60,626 nucleotides of DNA, taken from contig CADCTC010000095.1 of assembly GCA_902805635.1 (NCBI GenBank), positions 1 through 60,626 on the forward strand. Reading direction: 5' to 3'. Below the pieces are notes generated by a model. It worked only from the letters and a program-made list of their open reading frames with translations, did not search any database and was not told where the DNA came from. A program made the translations under genes and the position numbers. Each line of letters begins with the position of its first letter. The first letter of the stretch is position 1. The DNA comes from an uncultured Chloroflexota bacterium. GTDB lineage: Bacteria > Chloroflexota > UBA11872 > UBA12225. Of the stretch, positions 43,098 to 51,786 are shown piece after piece.

Positions 43098-44504
43098 ATG
43101 AGCACGGACGGCAGCGTGGGCGGGACGGAACGTTTGGAGCTGGAGTCGGGGAGCGCGCGGCGGGGCCACACCAGCAGCGGCCGCGGGCTGACGCGCCGCG
43201 GTCTGGCGCTCGCCGGCGCCTCGGGCATCGTCGCCGCCTGCGGGAGCCGCGAGAGTGGCGCGGCCGGCAAGCCCGCGGCGTCCAAGGCCGCCGGCACTGT
43301 TGTCTTCAAGACCTACCTGCCAGGCGAGCCGGCGCGCCAGGCGTACGAGGCCGCCATGGTCACCTGGCGCGAACGCAACCCGCAGATCAAGGTGGACCAA
43401 GACTTCACCGCGGACTCCACGACCCACACAGCCAGCCTGACTTCGCAGCTGGCCGGCGGCACGGCCCCGGACCTCGCCCAGGTGGAGTTCGCGTGGTCCG
43501 TGGACTTCGCGCTGGACGGTAAGTTCCGGGCGCTTGACGATTACATGAAGCAGAACCGTGTCGCCGCGGATGAGTTCTTCCCGGGCGGCACGGACTTTCT
43601 GCGCCTCAACAACAAGCAGTACGCGCTGCCCATCACCGGCCACGGGCCGCTGCTGTACTACAACCGCGACCTCTTCCAGAAGGAGGGCGTGCCGCTCCCG
43701 CCGGCGCAGCACACCTGGAGGTGGAACGACCTGCTCACCACCGCCCAGCGGTTCACCCGCCGCGTCGCCGGTAAGCCGGAGGAGAGCCAGTGGGGCCTCA
43801 TGGTCAACTTCGGCATGCCCTACGGTGTCTCGTCGGCTATCTGGCAGAACGGCGGCGCCATCACCGACACCCGCGAGAACCCCACCAAGACCGCGATGGA
43901 CGGCAAGGCGCAGGACGCGGTGCAGTGGCTGGTGGACCTCCGCTACAAGCACCAGGTGGCGCCGACGCCGGAGGAAGAGAAGACGCTCGGCAACAGCCCG
44001 TTCGTGCTCGGCAAGTGCGCCATGTGGTTGGGGCCATCGTTCCTCACCTACACCAGCCTCGCCCCGGTCAAGGACTTCTGGTGGGACGTCGCCTTCGCCC
44101 CCAAGGGTCCAGACGGCACGGCCGCCGCCTCCACCGGCACCAACCACATCGCCGCCTTCAAGGACGGCAAGAACCCGGACGCCGCCTGGCCGCTGCTCTA
44201 TTTCTTCGCCGCGCAAGAAGGCGCCAGGCTGCGCGCCCAGATTCAGAACATCCCACCCGCGAACCGCAAGGTGTTCGAAGAGGTATGGATGAAGGCCACT
44301 CCGGCGGTGCGCCGCGAGACGCTGCGTGACACGCTCGCCTTCACCAAGGACATGTGGAAGGGCCGCGGTTTTGGCGAGTGGCAGGCCGCCGTGAACGCCC
44401 CGCTGGTCAGAGCCTACGACGGCGGCGGCTCGGTGTCAGTCCCGGCGGCGATCGTCGAGGCGAACAACCAGGGCACGCAGGTGCTGCTGAAACAGAAGAA
44501 GTAG
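43098..44504 (+). CDS. Extracellular sugar-binding lipoprotein (SBP family 1)
   Basis: 468 aa from ATG 43098 (GAGGGAGA 7 nt upstream). A long 33-residue n-region precedes the Tat motif TRRGLALAGASGIVAACG, with lipobox VAAC. Mature part: KTYLPGEPARQAYEAAMVTWRERNPQIKVDQDF, TAPDLAQVEFAWSVDFAL, LPITGHGPLLYYNRDLFQKEG, WRWNDLLTTAQRFT, WQNGGAITDTRENPTKTAM, FAPKGPDG. Carbohydrate-binding ABC type. A glycoside hydrolase follows 94 bp downstream after a terminator. No permease gene. Confidence 0.93.
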   Translation: MSTDGSVGGTERLELESGSARRGHTSSGRGLTRRGLALAGASGIVAACGSRESGAAGKPAASKAAGTVVFKTYLPGEPARQAYEAAMVTWRERNPQIKVDQDFTADSTTHTASLTSQLAGGTAPDLAQVEFAWSVDFALDGKFRALDDYMKQNRVAADEFFPGGTDFLRLNNKQYALPITGHGPLLYYNRDLFQKEGVPLPPAQHTWRWNDLLTTAQRFTRRVAGKPEESQWGLMVNFGMPYGVSSAIWQNGGAITDTRENPTKTAMDGKAQDAVQWLVDLRYKHQVAPTPEEEKTLGNSPFVLGKCAMWLGPSFLTYTSLAPVKDFWWDVAFAPKGPDGTAAASTGTNHIAAFKDGKNPDAAWPLLYFFAAQEGARLRAQIQNIPPANRKVFEEVWMKATPAVRRETLRDTLAFTKDMWKGRGFGEWQAAVNAPLVRAYDGGGSVSVPAAIVEANNQGTQVLLKQKK

Positions 44505-44534
44505 CTGCCGTCCCGTCCTCCCGTCCGAGGCGGC

Positions 44535-44570
44535 GCCGCCCGCAGCGCTGTGGGCGGCACCTTCGTTTTC
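44535..44570 (+). terminator. Intrinsic terminator after the binding-protein gene
   Basis: GCCGCCC (44535-44541) pairs with GGGCGGC (44552-44558), followed by ACCTTCGTTTTC. The T-rich tail supports transcription termination between the lipoprotein and the glycoside hydrolase genes. Confidence 0.6.
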
Positions 44571-44598
44571 ACTGCCACGTACAGTGTTCACCTGATCT

Positions 44599-46713
44599 AT
44601 GCGTACCGCATCATCTTCGCCATCCGCGCCGCCGCTGCTCGCCCTGGACATACCCGGCGGACAGATACACGTCGACCCACACAGCGGGGCCGTTGTGTCG
44701 ATACGCCTAGCCGAACCCGAGACCGAGCTCGTCGAGCAGCCGGTTGCCGGCGCGGGGCTGCTGCGCTTCGCGCTGCCGCTCGACGACCACCCCGGGCACC
44801 ACGTGGAGGTGGGTACTCACGGCGCGCCAGAGATTGAAGAGGCAGCGGACGGGACGGTGCGGCTGCGCTACGCGGCGCTCCTCACCGAGGAGGGGCCAGT
44901 CGCCGCGACCGTCGAGATCACACTCGCGGCGGCAACCGATGGGGTGCGCCTGAGCGCGCGGGTGCACAACACGGGCGACGCTCCCATCCCCCAGGTGCTC
45001 TTCCCGCAGCTGCTCGGGCTTGCCGCGGTCGACGGTCCGGACGAGACGCGGCTACAGCTCGCGCGGGGCAAGCTGCACCCGCTGCGTGCGCTGGCGATGC
45101 GCCCGGACGATGCGCACTTCCTGGAGGTGCGCATGCAGCGGTACATCACGTACGGCTATGGCGCCGGGAACCCGCACGCCATGAAGTGGTGCGACTATGG
45201 CTCATCGCGTCGGGGCCTCACCCTCTACGCCGAAGACACGCGCGAGACGAGCCAGGCGCTGCTGGTAGACCGGCCCGACCGCGCCTCCGAGCGCATCAAC
45301 CTCTCGTGGGTGCACTATCCGTTCATCCAACCCGGCGAGACGTGGGACAGCGGCGACTTCGTCCTGCTGCCGCACGCCGGCGACTGGTACGCCGGCGCGC
45401 GCGCCTACCAGCGCTACGCAAGAGAGCACTACCCCTACCACGCGCCAAAGCGCATCCGCGAGGCGCTGGGGGTGCGCACCATCTGGGCGGCGGTGCGCAG
45501 CGCGCGACCGACGTTCCCACTCGCGGCCATCGCCGACTACGCCGCGGAGATAGTGGACCCGGACCTCGACCTGGCCGAGCTGATCGTCTGGCACTGGTGG
45601 CGCCGCAACGGCTACCCCATCTTCCTCGATCCCCGGCTCGGCACTGAGGATGAGTTCCGAGCCGCACTCGACCGCTGCCGCGCGTTGGGCGTCCCCGTCT
45701 CCCTGTTCGTCAGCCACAAGCTCCAGCGCGACAACCCGCAGGACACCGACCCATCGCGCGTATTCCTGAACGCCGCCGGGCAGCGCGTCCTCTCCAACTG
45801 GACCTACGGCGAGGGGTTCTCCCCCCGGTTTGGGCCGCCGTTCATCGGCACGCACTCCATGGTGTACGGCTCGGCGCGCGCTCCGGGCTGGCGCGACGCT
45901 GGGATTGAGCAGTACCGCCACATCCAGCAGAAGTACGGCCCGGTCTCCATCTGCTTCGACCAGTTCCACGCCTGGCCCGACCCCGACTTTAACCCCGCCG
46001 GCGACGGCCGCCCGAATGAAGAGGGCGAGTACCTGCTGGCGTTCGCCCGCGAGGCGCGTGAGGTCGTGCGCCAGGCAAACCAGGGCGCCAATCCCGACGC
46101 GACCTTCTCAGGGGAGCACATGACCGACACCCGCGTGCCGGTGCTGGACTACACCTGGGAGTGGAAGAACGGCTTCGACATGGAGGAGTCGGCGCCGTTC
46201 CGCTACGTGTTTCCCCAGGTGCGCCTGAACGCCAACGTGAACGAGCACCCGCGCGGCGCACTGCTGGCATTCATGGAGGGCGCGCTGCTGAACGTCATGC
46301 CCGGCAACATGCGCAGCACCCGCCTGCGCGACTGTCCGGAGTTGGTTGCCGTATTGCGCAAGCTGGCGGCGCTGCGCCGCCGGTTCCTTCCCTACTTCGC
46401 CGAGGGCCAGTACCACTACATGGAGGGCCTCACCGCCTCCGGCTGCGCTGCGCGCGCATACAGCCACCACGGCAGCGTGCTCGTGCTAATCGTCAACCCT
46501 ACCGACCAGCTATCTGAGGCCAGCGTCGAGATTGACCTGCAAGCGCTGCGGCGGCTGGCCGGTAGCAGCCCCGAGCAGACCACCACGCTCAATGAGTTCA
46601 GCCTGGAGGGTGAGGTCACGCAGCAGCGTCCCGTTCCCGCTCCCGCGGGCGTGGTGGCGCACACGGCGCGGCTTGGGCCGGATGACCTAATTGCGCTCGA
46701 GATCACGCACTGA
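44599..46713 (+). CDS. Glycoside hydrolase-like protein (clan GH-D-like, DUF6259 type)
   Basis: 704 aa from ATG 44599. N-terminal beta-sandwich (about 1-290) as in GH-D-like enzymes: LALDIPGGQIHVDPHSGAVV, HNTGDAPIPQVLFPQL. Then a TIM barrel with Trp-rich strands (LAELIVWHWWRRNGYP, PVSLFVSHKLQRDNP, VSICFDQFHAWPDPDF). A C-terminal beta-domain follows (YMEGLTASGCAARAYSHHGSVLVLIVNP). Candidate acid residues are Asp in CFDQFH and Glu in FSGEHMTD. No signal peptide. The barrel layout recalls alpha-galactosidase relatives and DUF6259 proteins; the assignment is from memory of family style. Confidence 0.8.
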   Translation: MRTASSSPSAPPLLALDIPGGQIHVDPHSGAVVSIRLAEPETELVEQPVAGAGLLRFALPLDDHPGHHVEVGTHGAPEIEEAADGTVRLRYAALLTEEGPVAATVEITLAAATDGVRLSARVHNTGDAPIPQVLFPQLLGLAAVDGPDETRLQLARGKLHPLRALAMRPDDAHFLEVRMQRYITYGYGAGNPHAMKWCDYGSSRRGLTLYAEDTRETSQALLVDRPDRASERINLSWVHYPFIQPGETWDSGDFVLLPHAGDWYAGARAYQRYAREHYPYHAPKRIREALGVRTIWAAVRSARPTFPLAAIADYAAEIVDPDLDLAELIVWHWWRRNGYPIFLDPRLGTEDEFRAALDRCRALGVPVSLFVSHKLQRDNPQDTDPSRVFLNAAGQRVLSNWTYGEGFSPRFGPPFIGTHSMVYGSARAPGWRDAGIEQYRHIQQKYGPVSICFDQFHAWPDPDFNPAGDGRPNEEGEYLLAFAREAREVVRQANQGANPDATFSGEHMTDTRVPVLDYTWEWKNGFDMEESAPFRYVFPQVRLNANVNEHPRGALLAFMEGALLNVMPGNMRSTRLRDCPELVAVLRKLAALRRRFLPYFAEGQYHYMEGLTASGCAARAYSHHGSVLVLIVNPTDQLSEASVEIDLQALRRLAGSSPEQTTTLNEFSLEGEVTQQRPVPAPAGVVAHTARLGPDDLIALEITH

Positions 46714-46736
46714 TCGTGCGCTGTGGCCGCTGTGGC

Positions 46737-47714
46737 TCACCCCGCCTGCGGCTGGGCCTTACCGGCCATGATGTTCCACAGGTCCAGGCGGTCGGCTGTC
46801 TCCAGCAGCGCGCGTTCTGTCCCCGGGTCCACCTGCGGCGCTGGGCCGCGTGTATACGTGGTGCGGATGATGCCCGCGCGGTGGAGCAGCAGCTTCACCA
46901 GGCGCGGCCCCATGCCGGGCTGGTTCGTCAGGCGGATCAGCGGGAAGTAGCGCTCGAACAGCGCGCGAGCGCGCTCCGTCTCGCCCGCGCGCGCCGCGCG
47001 CCACACCGCGCCGTACACCTCTGGCATGAGCGCCGCCGGCATGGTCCCCTCCGACCCGGCTGCCACCTCCTCAATCAGGTGGACGCCGGCCGCGCCGCCC
47101 AGTACCGCCGCGGCCGGCGCCGCCGTGCGTAGCGCAGCCGCCAGCTGCCCGATCTTACCGACCGGCGCGGGAGTCTCGATCTTGAACAGGCTCACCAGCG
47201 GTAGGTCGCGCGCCATGTCCACCAGCTGCGTCACCGGCAGCGTCACGCCTGTGGTGTGCGGCTGGTCCTGCACCATCACCGCCACACCGGCGGCCTCCGC
47301 CACCGCAGCGCAGTAGGCGCGCACGCCGGCGGCGTCCGGGCGGATGAAGTACGGCATGATGATCATCACTGCATCCGCCCCGGCGTCCGCCGCGCGGGCG
47401 CTCAGATGGGCCGCCACCTCTGTGCCCGTGTGCCCGGTCCCCGCGATCACCGCCACGCGCCCGCGTGCCTGCTCCACGGCCACGCGCACGCCGCGCTCAC
47501 GTTCCTCGTCGGTCACGGCGTAGCCTTCGCCGGCCACGCCGAACATGGTCACGCCGTCCACGCCGGCGTTGGCCAGGTAGTCGATCTCGGCGCGCAAGCT
47601 CTCCTCGTCCAGCCGCCCGCGCTCGTCGAACGGCGTCGCCACGATCGGCACCAGCCCGCGCACCGCGCGCGCCGCTCTCCCCTTGCTCTCGTGCGTGTCT
47701 CTCGCTGCTGTCAC
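46737..47714 (-). CDS. Dihydrodipicolinate-synthase-family lyase/dehydratase lacking the usual Tyr
   Basis: 325 aa from a GTG at 47714. TIM-barrel landmarks: LVPIVATPFDERGRLD, GVTMFGVAGEGYAVTDEER, VIAGTGHTGT, the Schiff-base Lys178 in VSLFKIETPAP, and VLGGAAGVHLIEEV. The YNxP motif, which supplies the catalytic Tyr in DapA, reads QDQP here (Gln149 in place of Tyr). The GVAGEGY loop and missing Tyr point to sugar-acid members such as 2-keto-3-deoxy-L-arabonate dehydratase-like enzymes rather than DapA. Divergent from an enolase-superfamily gene, which could make its 2-keto-3-deoxy acid substrate. Confidence 0.88.
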   Translation of the reverse strand: MTAARDTHESKGRAARAVRGLVPIVATPFDERGRLDEESLRAEIDYLANAGVDGVTMFGVAGEGYAVTDEERERGVRVAVEQARGRVAVIAGTGHTGTEVAAHLSARAADAGADAVMIIMPYFIRPDAAGVRAYCAAVAEAAGVAVMVQDQPHTTGVTLPVTQLVDMARDLPLVSLFKIETPAPVGKIGQLAAALRTAAPAAAVLGGAAGVHLIEEVAAGSEGTMPAALMPEVYGAVWRAARAGETERARALFERYFPLIRLTNQPGMGPRLVKLLLHRAGIIRTTYTRGPAPQVDPGTERALLETADRLDLWNIMAGKAQPQAG

Positions 47715-47725
47715 GGCGCAAAGGG

Positions 47726-47731
47726 TATAAC
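47726..47731 (+). promoter_or_regulatory. Possible -10 box TATAAC
   Basis: TATAAC in the 35-bp gap between two divergent starts, 18 nt before the ATG at 47750, implying a leader of only about 12 nt. The -35 would lie inside the DapA-family gene. Confidence 0.4.
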
Positions 47732-47749
47732 TTTCGCCGCCGCGCCGTC

Positions 47750-48934
47750 ATGAAGATCACGTCCGTCACCGCCTACGCCATCAAGGCCGGCGTGCGCTAC
47801 GAGCTCGCCGGCCAGGCGCGCCGCAGCGGCCGGCTGCCCGGCAGCGACTACATCCGCTTCGAGCCGTACCCGCAGCTGTACTCCGACTACACCGAGGCCG
47901 TAGTGGTGCGCGTCGAGACCGACGCCGGCCTCACCGGGTGGGGCGAAGCCCAGGCGCCGGTTGGTCCGGAGGTGGCGCAAGCCATCGTCGCCCGCATCCT
48001 GGCGCCGTCCGTGCTCGGCCTGGATCCGCTGGCCACCGGCCGGCGCTACCGCGAGATGTACGAGACCATGCGCGTGCGCGGCCAGGTGGGGGGCTACCAG
48101 CAGGACGCCATCGCCGCGGTGGACACCGCACTGTGGGACATCGCAGGCCAGGCGCTCGGCCGCTCCATCGCCGAGCTGCTGGGCGGCCGCCTGCGCGACC
48201 GTCTGCCGTGCTACGTCTCCGGCCTGCGCGCCAAGACGCTGGAGGAGCGCGCCGAAGAAGCCGCCACCTGGGTGGCGCGGGGCGCAGGGGTCAAGTCCTT
48301 CCTAGGATTTGGCGTCGGCGCCGACGCCCGTGAGGTCGCCACCCTCCGGCGTGCCATGGGGGACGGCGCACGCCTGTACATAGATGCCATCTGGCGCTAT
48401 CGAGAGCCCGAGGCCGTGCGCCTGGCGCGCACGCTGGAGGAGCACGGCGTGGAGTTCTTCGAGGCGCCGCTGGAGCCGGAGGACGTAGAGGGGCACGCGC
48501 GCCTGGCGCGCGCGGTGGACGTGGCGATCGCGGTGGGCGAGCCGCTGCGCACCGCCTACGCCTTCCGCCCCTGGCTGACGCAGGAGGCGCTCGACGTCTG
48601 CCAGCCGGACCTGATGCGCAACGGCATCACCGAGACGTGGAAGATCGCGCAGCTGGCAGACGTCTTCCATATCCCAGCGGCGCTGCACACCGGCGCCAGC
48701 TCGGTCATCGGCATGGCCGCCACCTGGCAGATGGCGGCGGCCCTGCCCAACTTCCTGGTGCAGGAGCTCCAGCCGGTGATGCTGGAGACGTTCAACCCCT
48801 GGCTGACCGAGCCGCTGCGCATGGAGGGCGGTGAGCTGGTGGTCCCCTCCGGCCCCGGCCTCGGCATCAGCCTCGACCTCGACCGCCTGCGGCGCGACGT
48901 GGCGGACGAAGTCACCGTGCGGCTGGATGCGTGA
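47750..48934 (+). CDS. Enolase-superfamily (mandelate racemase/muconate lactonizing-like) enzyme
   Basis: 394 aa from ATG 47750; the upstream frame is antisense to the DapA-family gene. The capping domain has AVVVRVETDAGLTGWGEAQAPV. The barrel carries GVKSFLGFG at the position of the KxK/KxH motif (second basic residue replaced by Phe), Asp in LYIDAIWRY, Glu in EFFEAPLEPED, Glu in IAVGEPLRTAY and His in AALHTGASSVIG. The metal ligands are intact, and one general base may be His only. Likely dehydration or epimerisation of an acid sugar, feeding the divergent DapA-family lyase. Confidence 0.9.
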   Translation: MKITSVTAYAIKAGVRYELAGQARRSGRLPGSDYIRFEPYPQLYSDYTEAVVVRVETDAGLTGWGEAQAPVGPEVAQAIVARILAPSVLGLDPLATGRRYREMYETMRVRGQVGGYQQDAIAAVDTALWDIAGQALGRSIAELLGGRLRDRLPCYVSGLRAKTLEERAEEAATWVARGAGVKSFLGFGVGADAREVATLRRAMGDGARLYIDAIWRYREPEAVRLARTLEEHGVEFFEAPLEPEDVEGHARLARAVDVAIAVGEPLRTAYAFRPWLTQEALDVCQPDLMRNGITETWKIAQLADVFHIPAALHTGASSVIGMAATWQMAAALPNFLVQELQPVMLETFNPWLTEPLRMEGGELVVPSGPGLGISLDLDRLRRDVADEVTVRLDA

Positions 48935-49013
48935 CGCGGCTGAGACGCCCCGGATGACCGGGATGACCGGCTCCACCCCGCCGTGCCGCTGGTCGGTGCC
49001 ACACCAGAAACGG

Positions 49014-49041
49014 TTGACTGCCGGCTGGCAAACCGTTAGCA
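49014..49041 (+). promoter_or_regulatory. Promoter for the Gfo/Idh gene
   Basis: TTGACT at 49014-49019 and TTAGCA at 49036-49041 with a 16-bp spacer. The -10 is a moderate match. Start codon at 49080. Confidence 0.45.
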
Positions 49042-49050
49042 TGGGCGCGC

Positions 49051-49066
49051 AAACGATATGACGTTT
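49051..49066. promoter_or_regulatory. AAACG-N6-CGTTT inverted repeat, LacI-type operator candidate
   Basis: Perfect 5-bp arms ATATGA apart, just downstream of the predicted start of transcription and 14 bp before the ATG. AAACG/CGTTT arms are typical of LacI-family operators in sugar regulons. No LacI gene is next to it; the only LacI-type sensor in the window is the GntR-LacI protein, whose sites look different. Confidence 0.5.
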
Positions 49067-49079
49067 AGGGAGAGTGCTC

Positions 49080-50126
49080 ATGAGCAAGCCTGAGCCGATT
49101 GGCCTGGGCGTCATCGGGACCGGCAACATCGCGGGGACCTGCCTGCGTGCCGCGAAGCGGCTGGACGGCCCGTTCCGCGTGCGCGCGCTGTGTGGTCTGG
49201 AGGCCGACCGCCTTGAGCGTTTGGCGCGCGAGTACGGCGTGCCGTGGACCACCGCCGACTATCCCGCGCTGCTGGCCCGTCCGGACGTGGACGCGGTGGC
49301 CATCTACTCGCCCGACCACCTGCACTTCCCCATGATTCGCGATGCGCTTCTGGCGGGCAAGGACGTGGTTGTCACCAAGCCCATGGTCATCTCCAGCGAG
49401 GAGGCGGCCGAGGTGCTGGCGCTTGAGCGTCGCACCGGCCGTGTCGTCCTGGTCGGCGAGACCTCGCGCTACGACCACCGCACGCTGGCCGCCCACCGCT
49501 TGTTCCAGGACGGCGATCTGGGTCGCCTGATCTTCGGCGAGACCCACTACGTGCACGACATGCGCACCGTTTTCGATCAGACGCCCTGGCGCTACCAGGA
49601 GCCGCACGTCAAGGACTTCCCCATCGGCAGCATGTGCCACCCCATCGCGTTGATCACCATGTTCTTCGGGGACGTGGCGGAAGTCTCCGCGTTTGGCATC
49701 AACGGGGGCATGGACCCGCGCTACCCCGCCAACCGCGAGGACACCTTCCTGGTGAACTTACGCTTTCAGGGTGGCGGGTTGGGCCGCGTGCTGGGCGCGT
49801 ATGGCCTGGTGCACCCGCCTCTGCCCATGGAGGCGCTCAGCCTGTTCGGCACCAAGGGCAGCCTGGTCAACAACGACATCATCCTGGACAAGATGCCTGG
49901 CCACCCCACCGCCACGCTGCAGTATCGCGCCGAGGGCGGCTACGATGGCCACAACGGCCAGGTGTACCGCTACATGGAGGAGTTCGCACGCTGCGTCCGC
50001 GAGGGGCACGGCGCGCCCTCGCTCTCGCCCGCCGTGGACGCCGCCAAGACCGTGGCCGTCGGCGAGGCGATCAAGCAGTCTGTCAAGGCCGGCGGCGCCC
50101 CCGTGCGCCCCCGCATGGAGTTCTGA
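49080..50126 (+). CDS. Gfo/Idh/MocA family oxidoreductase
   Basis: 348 aa from ATG 49080 (GGGAGA 6 nt upstream; a GTG at 49074 is less good). Rossmann motif IGLGVIGTGNIAGTCL; AIYSPDHLHFPM; the EKP motif is TKP in VVVTKPMVISS. C-terminal domain with PIGSMCHPIALITMFFG. Oxidises or reduces a sugar-derived alcohol with NAD(P). Starts an apparent operon (gap 4 bp to the next gene) that includes two large helical proteins and a sugar-binding lipoprotein. Confidence 0.92.
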   Translation: MSKPEPIGLGVIGTGNIAGTCLRAAKRLDGPFRVRALCGLEADRLERLAREYGVPWTTADYPALLARPDVDAVAIYSPDHLHFPMIRDALLAGKDVVVTKPMVISSEEAAEVLALERRTGRVVLVGETSRYDHRTLAAHRLFQDGDLGRLIFGETHYVHDMRTVFDQTPWRYQEPHVKDFPIGSMCHPIALITMFFGDVAEVSAFGINGGMDPRYPANREDTFLVNLRFQGGGLGRVLGAYGLVHPPLPMEALSLFGTKGSLVNNDIILDKMPGHPTATLQYRAEGGYDGHNGQVYRYMEEFARCVREGHGAPSLSPAVDAAKTVAVGEAIKQSVKAGGAPVRPRMEF

Positions 50127-50130
50127 GGGC

Positions 50131-51735
50131 ATGACCAACGGTCCGTTCGGCGCCGCAGAGCGCGCCGCCTCCGCTGTGCCCATCCGGCCCGGTGTGCCGA
50201 GGGTCGCGCCATTCTGGAACGGGTACGCCACCCGATTCATCTATGCCCCGGCGTTTGACTTCCCTGCCGTTCCAGGCGCGCGGCGCTACCGCTTTGAGGT
50301 CACCAGTCAAGCGGACTCCAATACCCGCTTCTTTGAAAGCGACGTCGCCCACGCTCCCCTCAGCCCGGTGTGGGAGGCGCTCCCCGTCGGGCGCTTTCAC
50401 CTCCGGGTCACCGGAGTGTCGGAGCACGGCGAGCTGCTCGGCGTGGCGGGCGAGGGCGACTATGGGCGGGCGGCGCCCTTTGACGGCCCATACCACCAGC
50501 CGGTACTGCCCTACGACGAGAGCGGCGAGCTGGCGCTGGAGCGCGTGCTGCACAAGGACTACGTCCAGCATTGGCTGAGCCACGGTGAGCCCCACCCGAC
50601 CTACGTGTACTACCGCCACCCGGCCAAGGTGATTGGCGCACTCGTGAGCGGCGCCGTGACGTACGCCAGGCGTACCTCTGACCCCGGCGAAGCAGAGCGG
50701 GCGAAAGCCCTCGCCGTCGTCGCCGCCGACTACCTGATCGGCACCAGCTTTCCCCCAGGCAGCTACCTGGAGCACTTCCCGCCCGCCTACCAGGGGGACT
50801 TTGCCGGCAAAGACCTTCCATCGCACATGCAGCTGACCAACTACCTGATCATCGCCGCCGCCGAGACCGGCCACGCCTACCTGGACCTCTACGACCTCAC
50901 CGGCGACTCGAAGTATTTTGATGCCGCACATCGGATCGCACAGACATACCTAAAGACGCAGCTGCCCGGCGGCACCTGGCAGCTCTACGTGAACCATCAG
51001 ACCGGTGAACTGACGGCGCCGCAGCTCGCCATCCCCACATCTACCGTCGTCTACTTCAACCGCCTCGCAAGGCAGTACGGCGTGGCCGGCCTGGAAGACG
51101 CCACCGCCCGTGCGCTGGCCTGGGTCATGGAGCACCCGGCCAGGACCTTTTACTGGCTGGCACAGTTTGAGGACATCAACATAACCCAGGCTGCGCCCTA
51201 CCAGAAGATGAGCCGCGAGCAGGCGTGCGACCTGGCGATGTACCTCTTCAAGGACAGCGCACGCCGCGCGGAGGATCTTGCCCTGGCGGAAGACCTGGTC
51301 CGCTTCTCGGAAGACCAGTTCGTCACCTGGGAGCAGCCGGAAGAGTTCGCCATCGGGCGCGGCGCCACTCTCCGCCCGCCGGATGACATGCTGGCGAGAG
51401 GCCCGCAGTGGTACTCGCTGAACTGGATTACCCCCACCGTCCATGAGCAGTACGGCTTCTGGATGCCCGTCGCCCGCAGCGCCGGAATCATGCTCGAGAC
51501 CTACTGGCACGCCTACTCCGCGACGAAGCGACCGGTGTACCTGGCCAAGGCCGTCTCCATCGCCAACACCTTCACCGTGGTGCAGCGCGAGCACGACGGC
51601 GACTACCCCACCATGTTCACCAAGTACCCGGCCAACTTCTGGATCAACAACGCCATCCACCCGGCCAGGGTCATGATCGCCTTCGCGGACAAGCTCCGGA
51701 CGGTGGCGGCGCCCGACGCCCACTTCGCGCCGTAG
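50131..51735 (+). CDS. Fn3-like plus (alpha/alpha)-barrel protein, paralogue 1
   Basis: 534 aa from ATG 50131, 4 nt after the previous stop, with GAGGGC upstream. Residues about 30-115 look like a fibronectin-III/Ig-type beta domain (FIYAPAFDFPAVPGARRYRFEVTS, GRFHLRVTGVSEHG). Residues 140-525 are helical with GGTWQLYVNHQTGEL, DINITQAAPYQKMSREQA and WPTxY-like Trp patches, typical of (alpha/alpha)6 barrels that process uronic-acid or unsaturated sugars. No signal peptide. Shares architecture with the 53195-54793 product. No exact family is recognised; enzyme role is inferred. Confidence 0.85.
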   Translation: MTNGPFGAAERAASAVPIRPGVPRVAPFWNGYATRFIYAPAFDFPAVPGARRYRFEVTSQADSNTRFFESDVAHAPLSPVWEALPVGRFHLRVTGVSEHGELLGVAGEGDYGRAAPFDGPYHQPVLPYDESGELALERVLHKDYVQHWLSHGEPHPTYVYYRHPAKVIGALVSGAVTYARRTSDPGEAERAKALAVVAADYLIGTSFPPGSYLEHFPPAYQGDFAGKDLPSHMQLTNYLIIAAAETGHAYLDLYDLTGDSKYFDAAHRIAQTYLKTQLPGGTWQLYVNHQTGELTAPQLAIPTSTVVYFNRLARQYGVAGLEDATARALAWVMEHPARTFYWLAQFEDINITQAAPYQKMSREQACDLAMYLFKDSARRAEDLALAEDLVRFSEDQFVTWEQPEEFAIGRGATLRPPDDMLARGPQWYSLNWITPTVHEQYGFWMPVARSAGIMLETYWHAYSATKRPVYLAKAVSIANTFTVVQREHDGDYPTMFTKYPANFWINNAIHPARVMIAFADKLRTVAAPDAHFAP

Positions 51736-51786
51736 CGTCTGCTCCGCACCAAACTCCATGCACAAGGACCAGGAGGGACGAACAGC

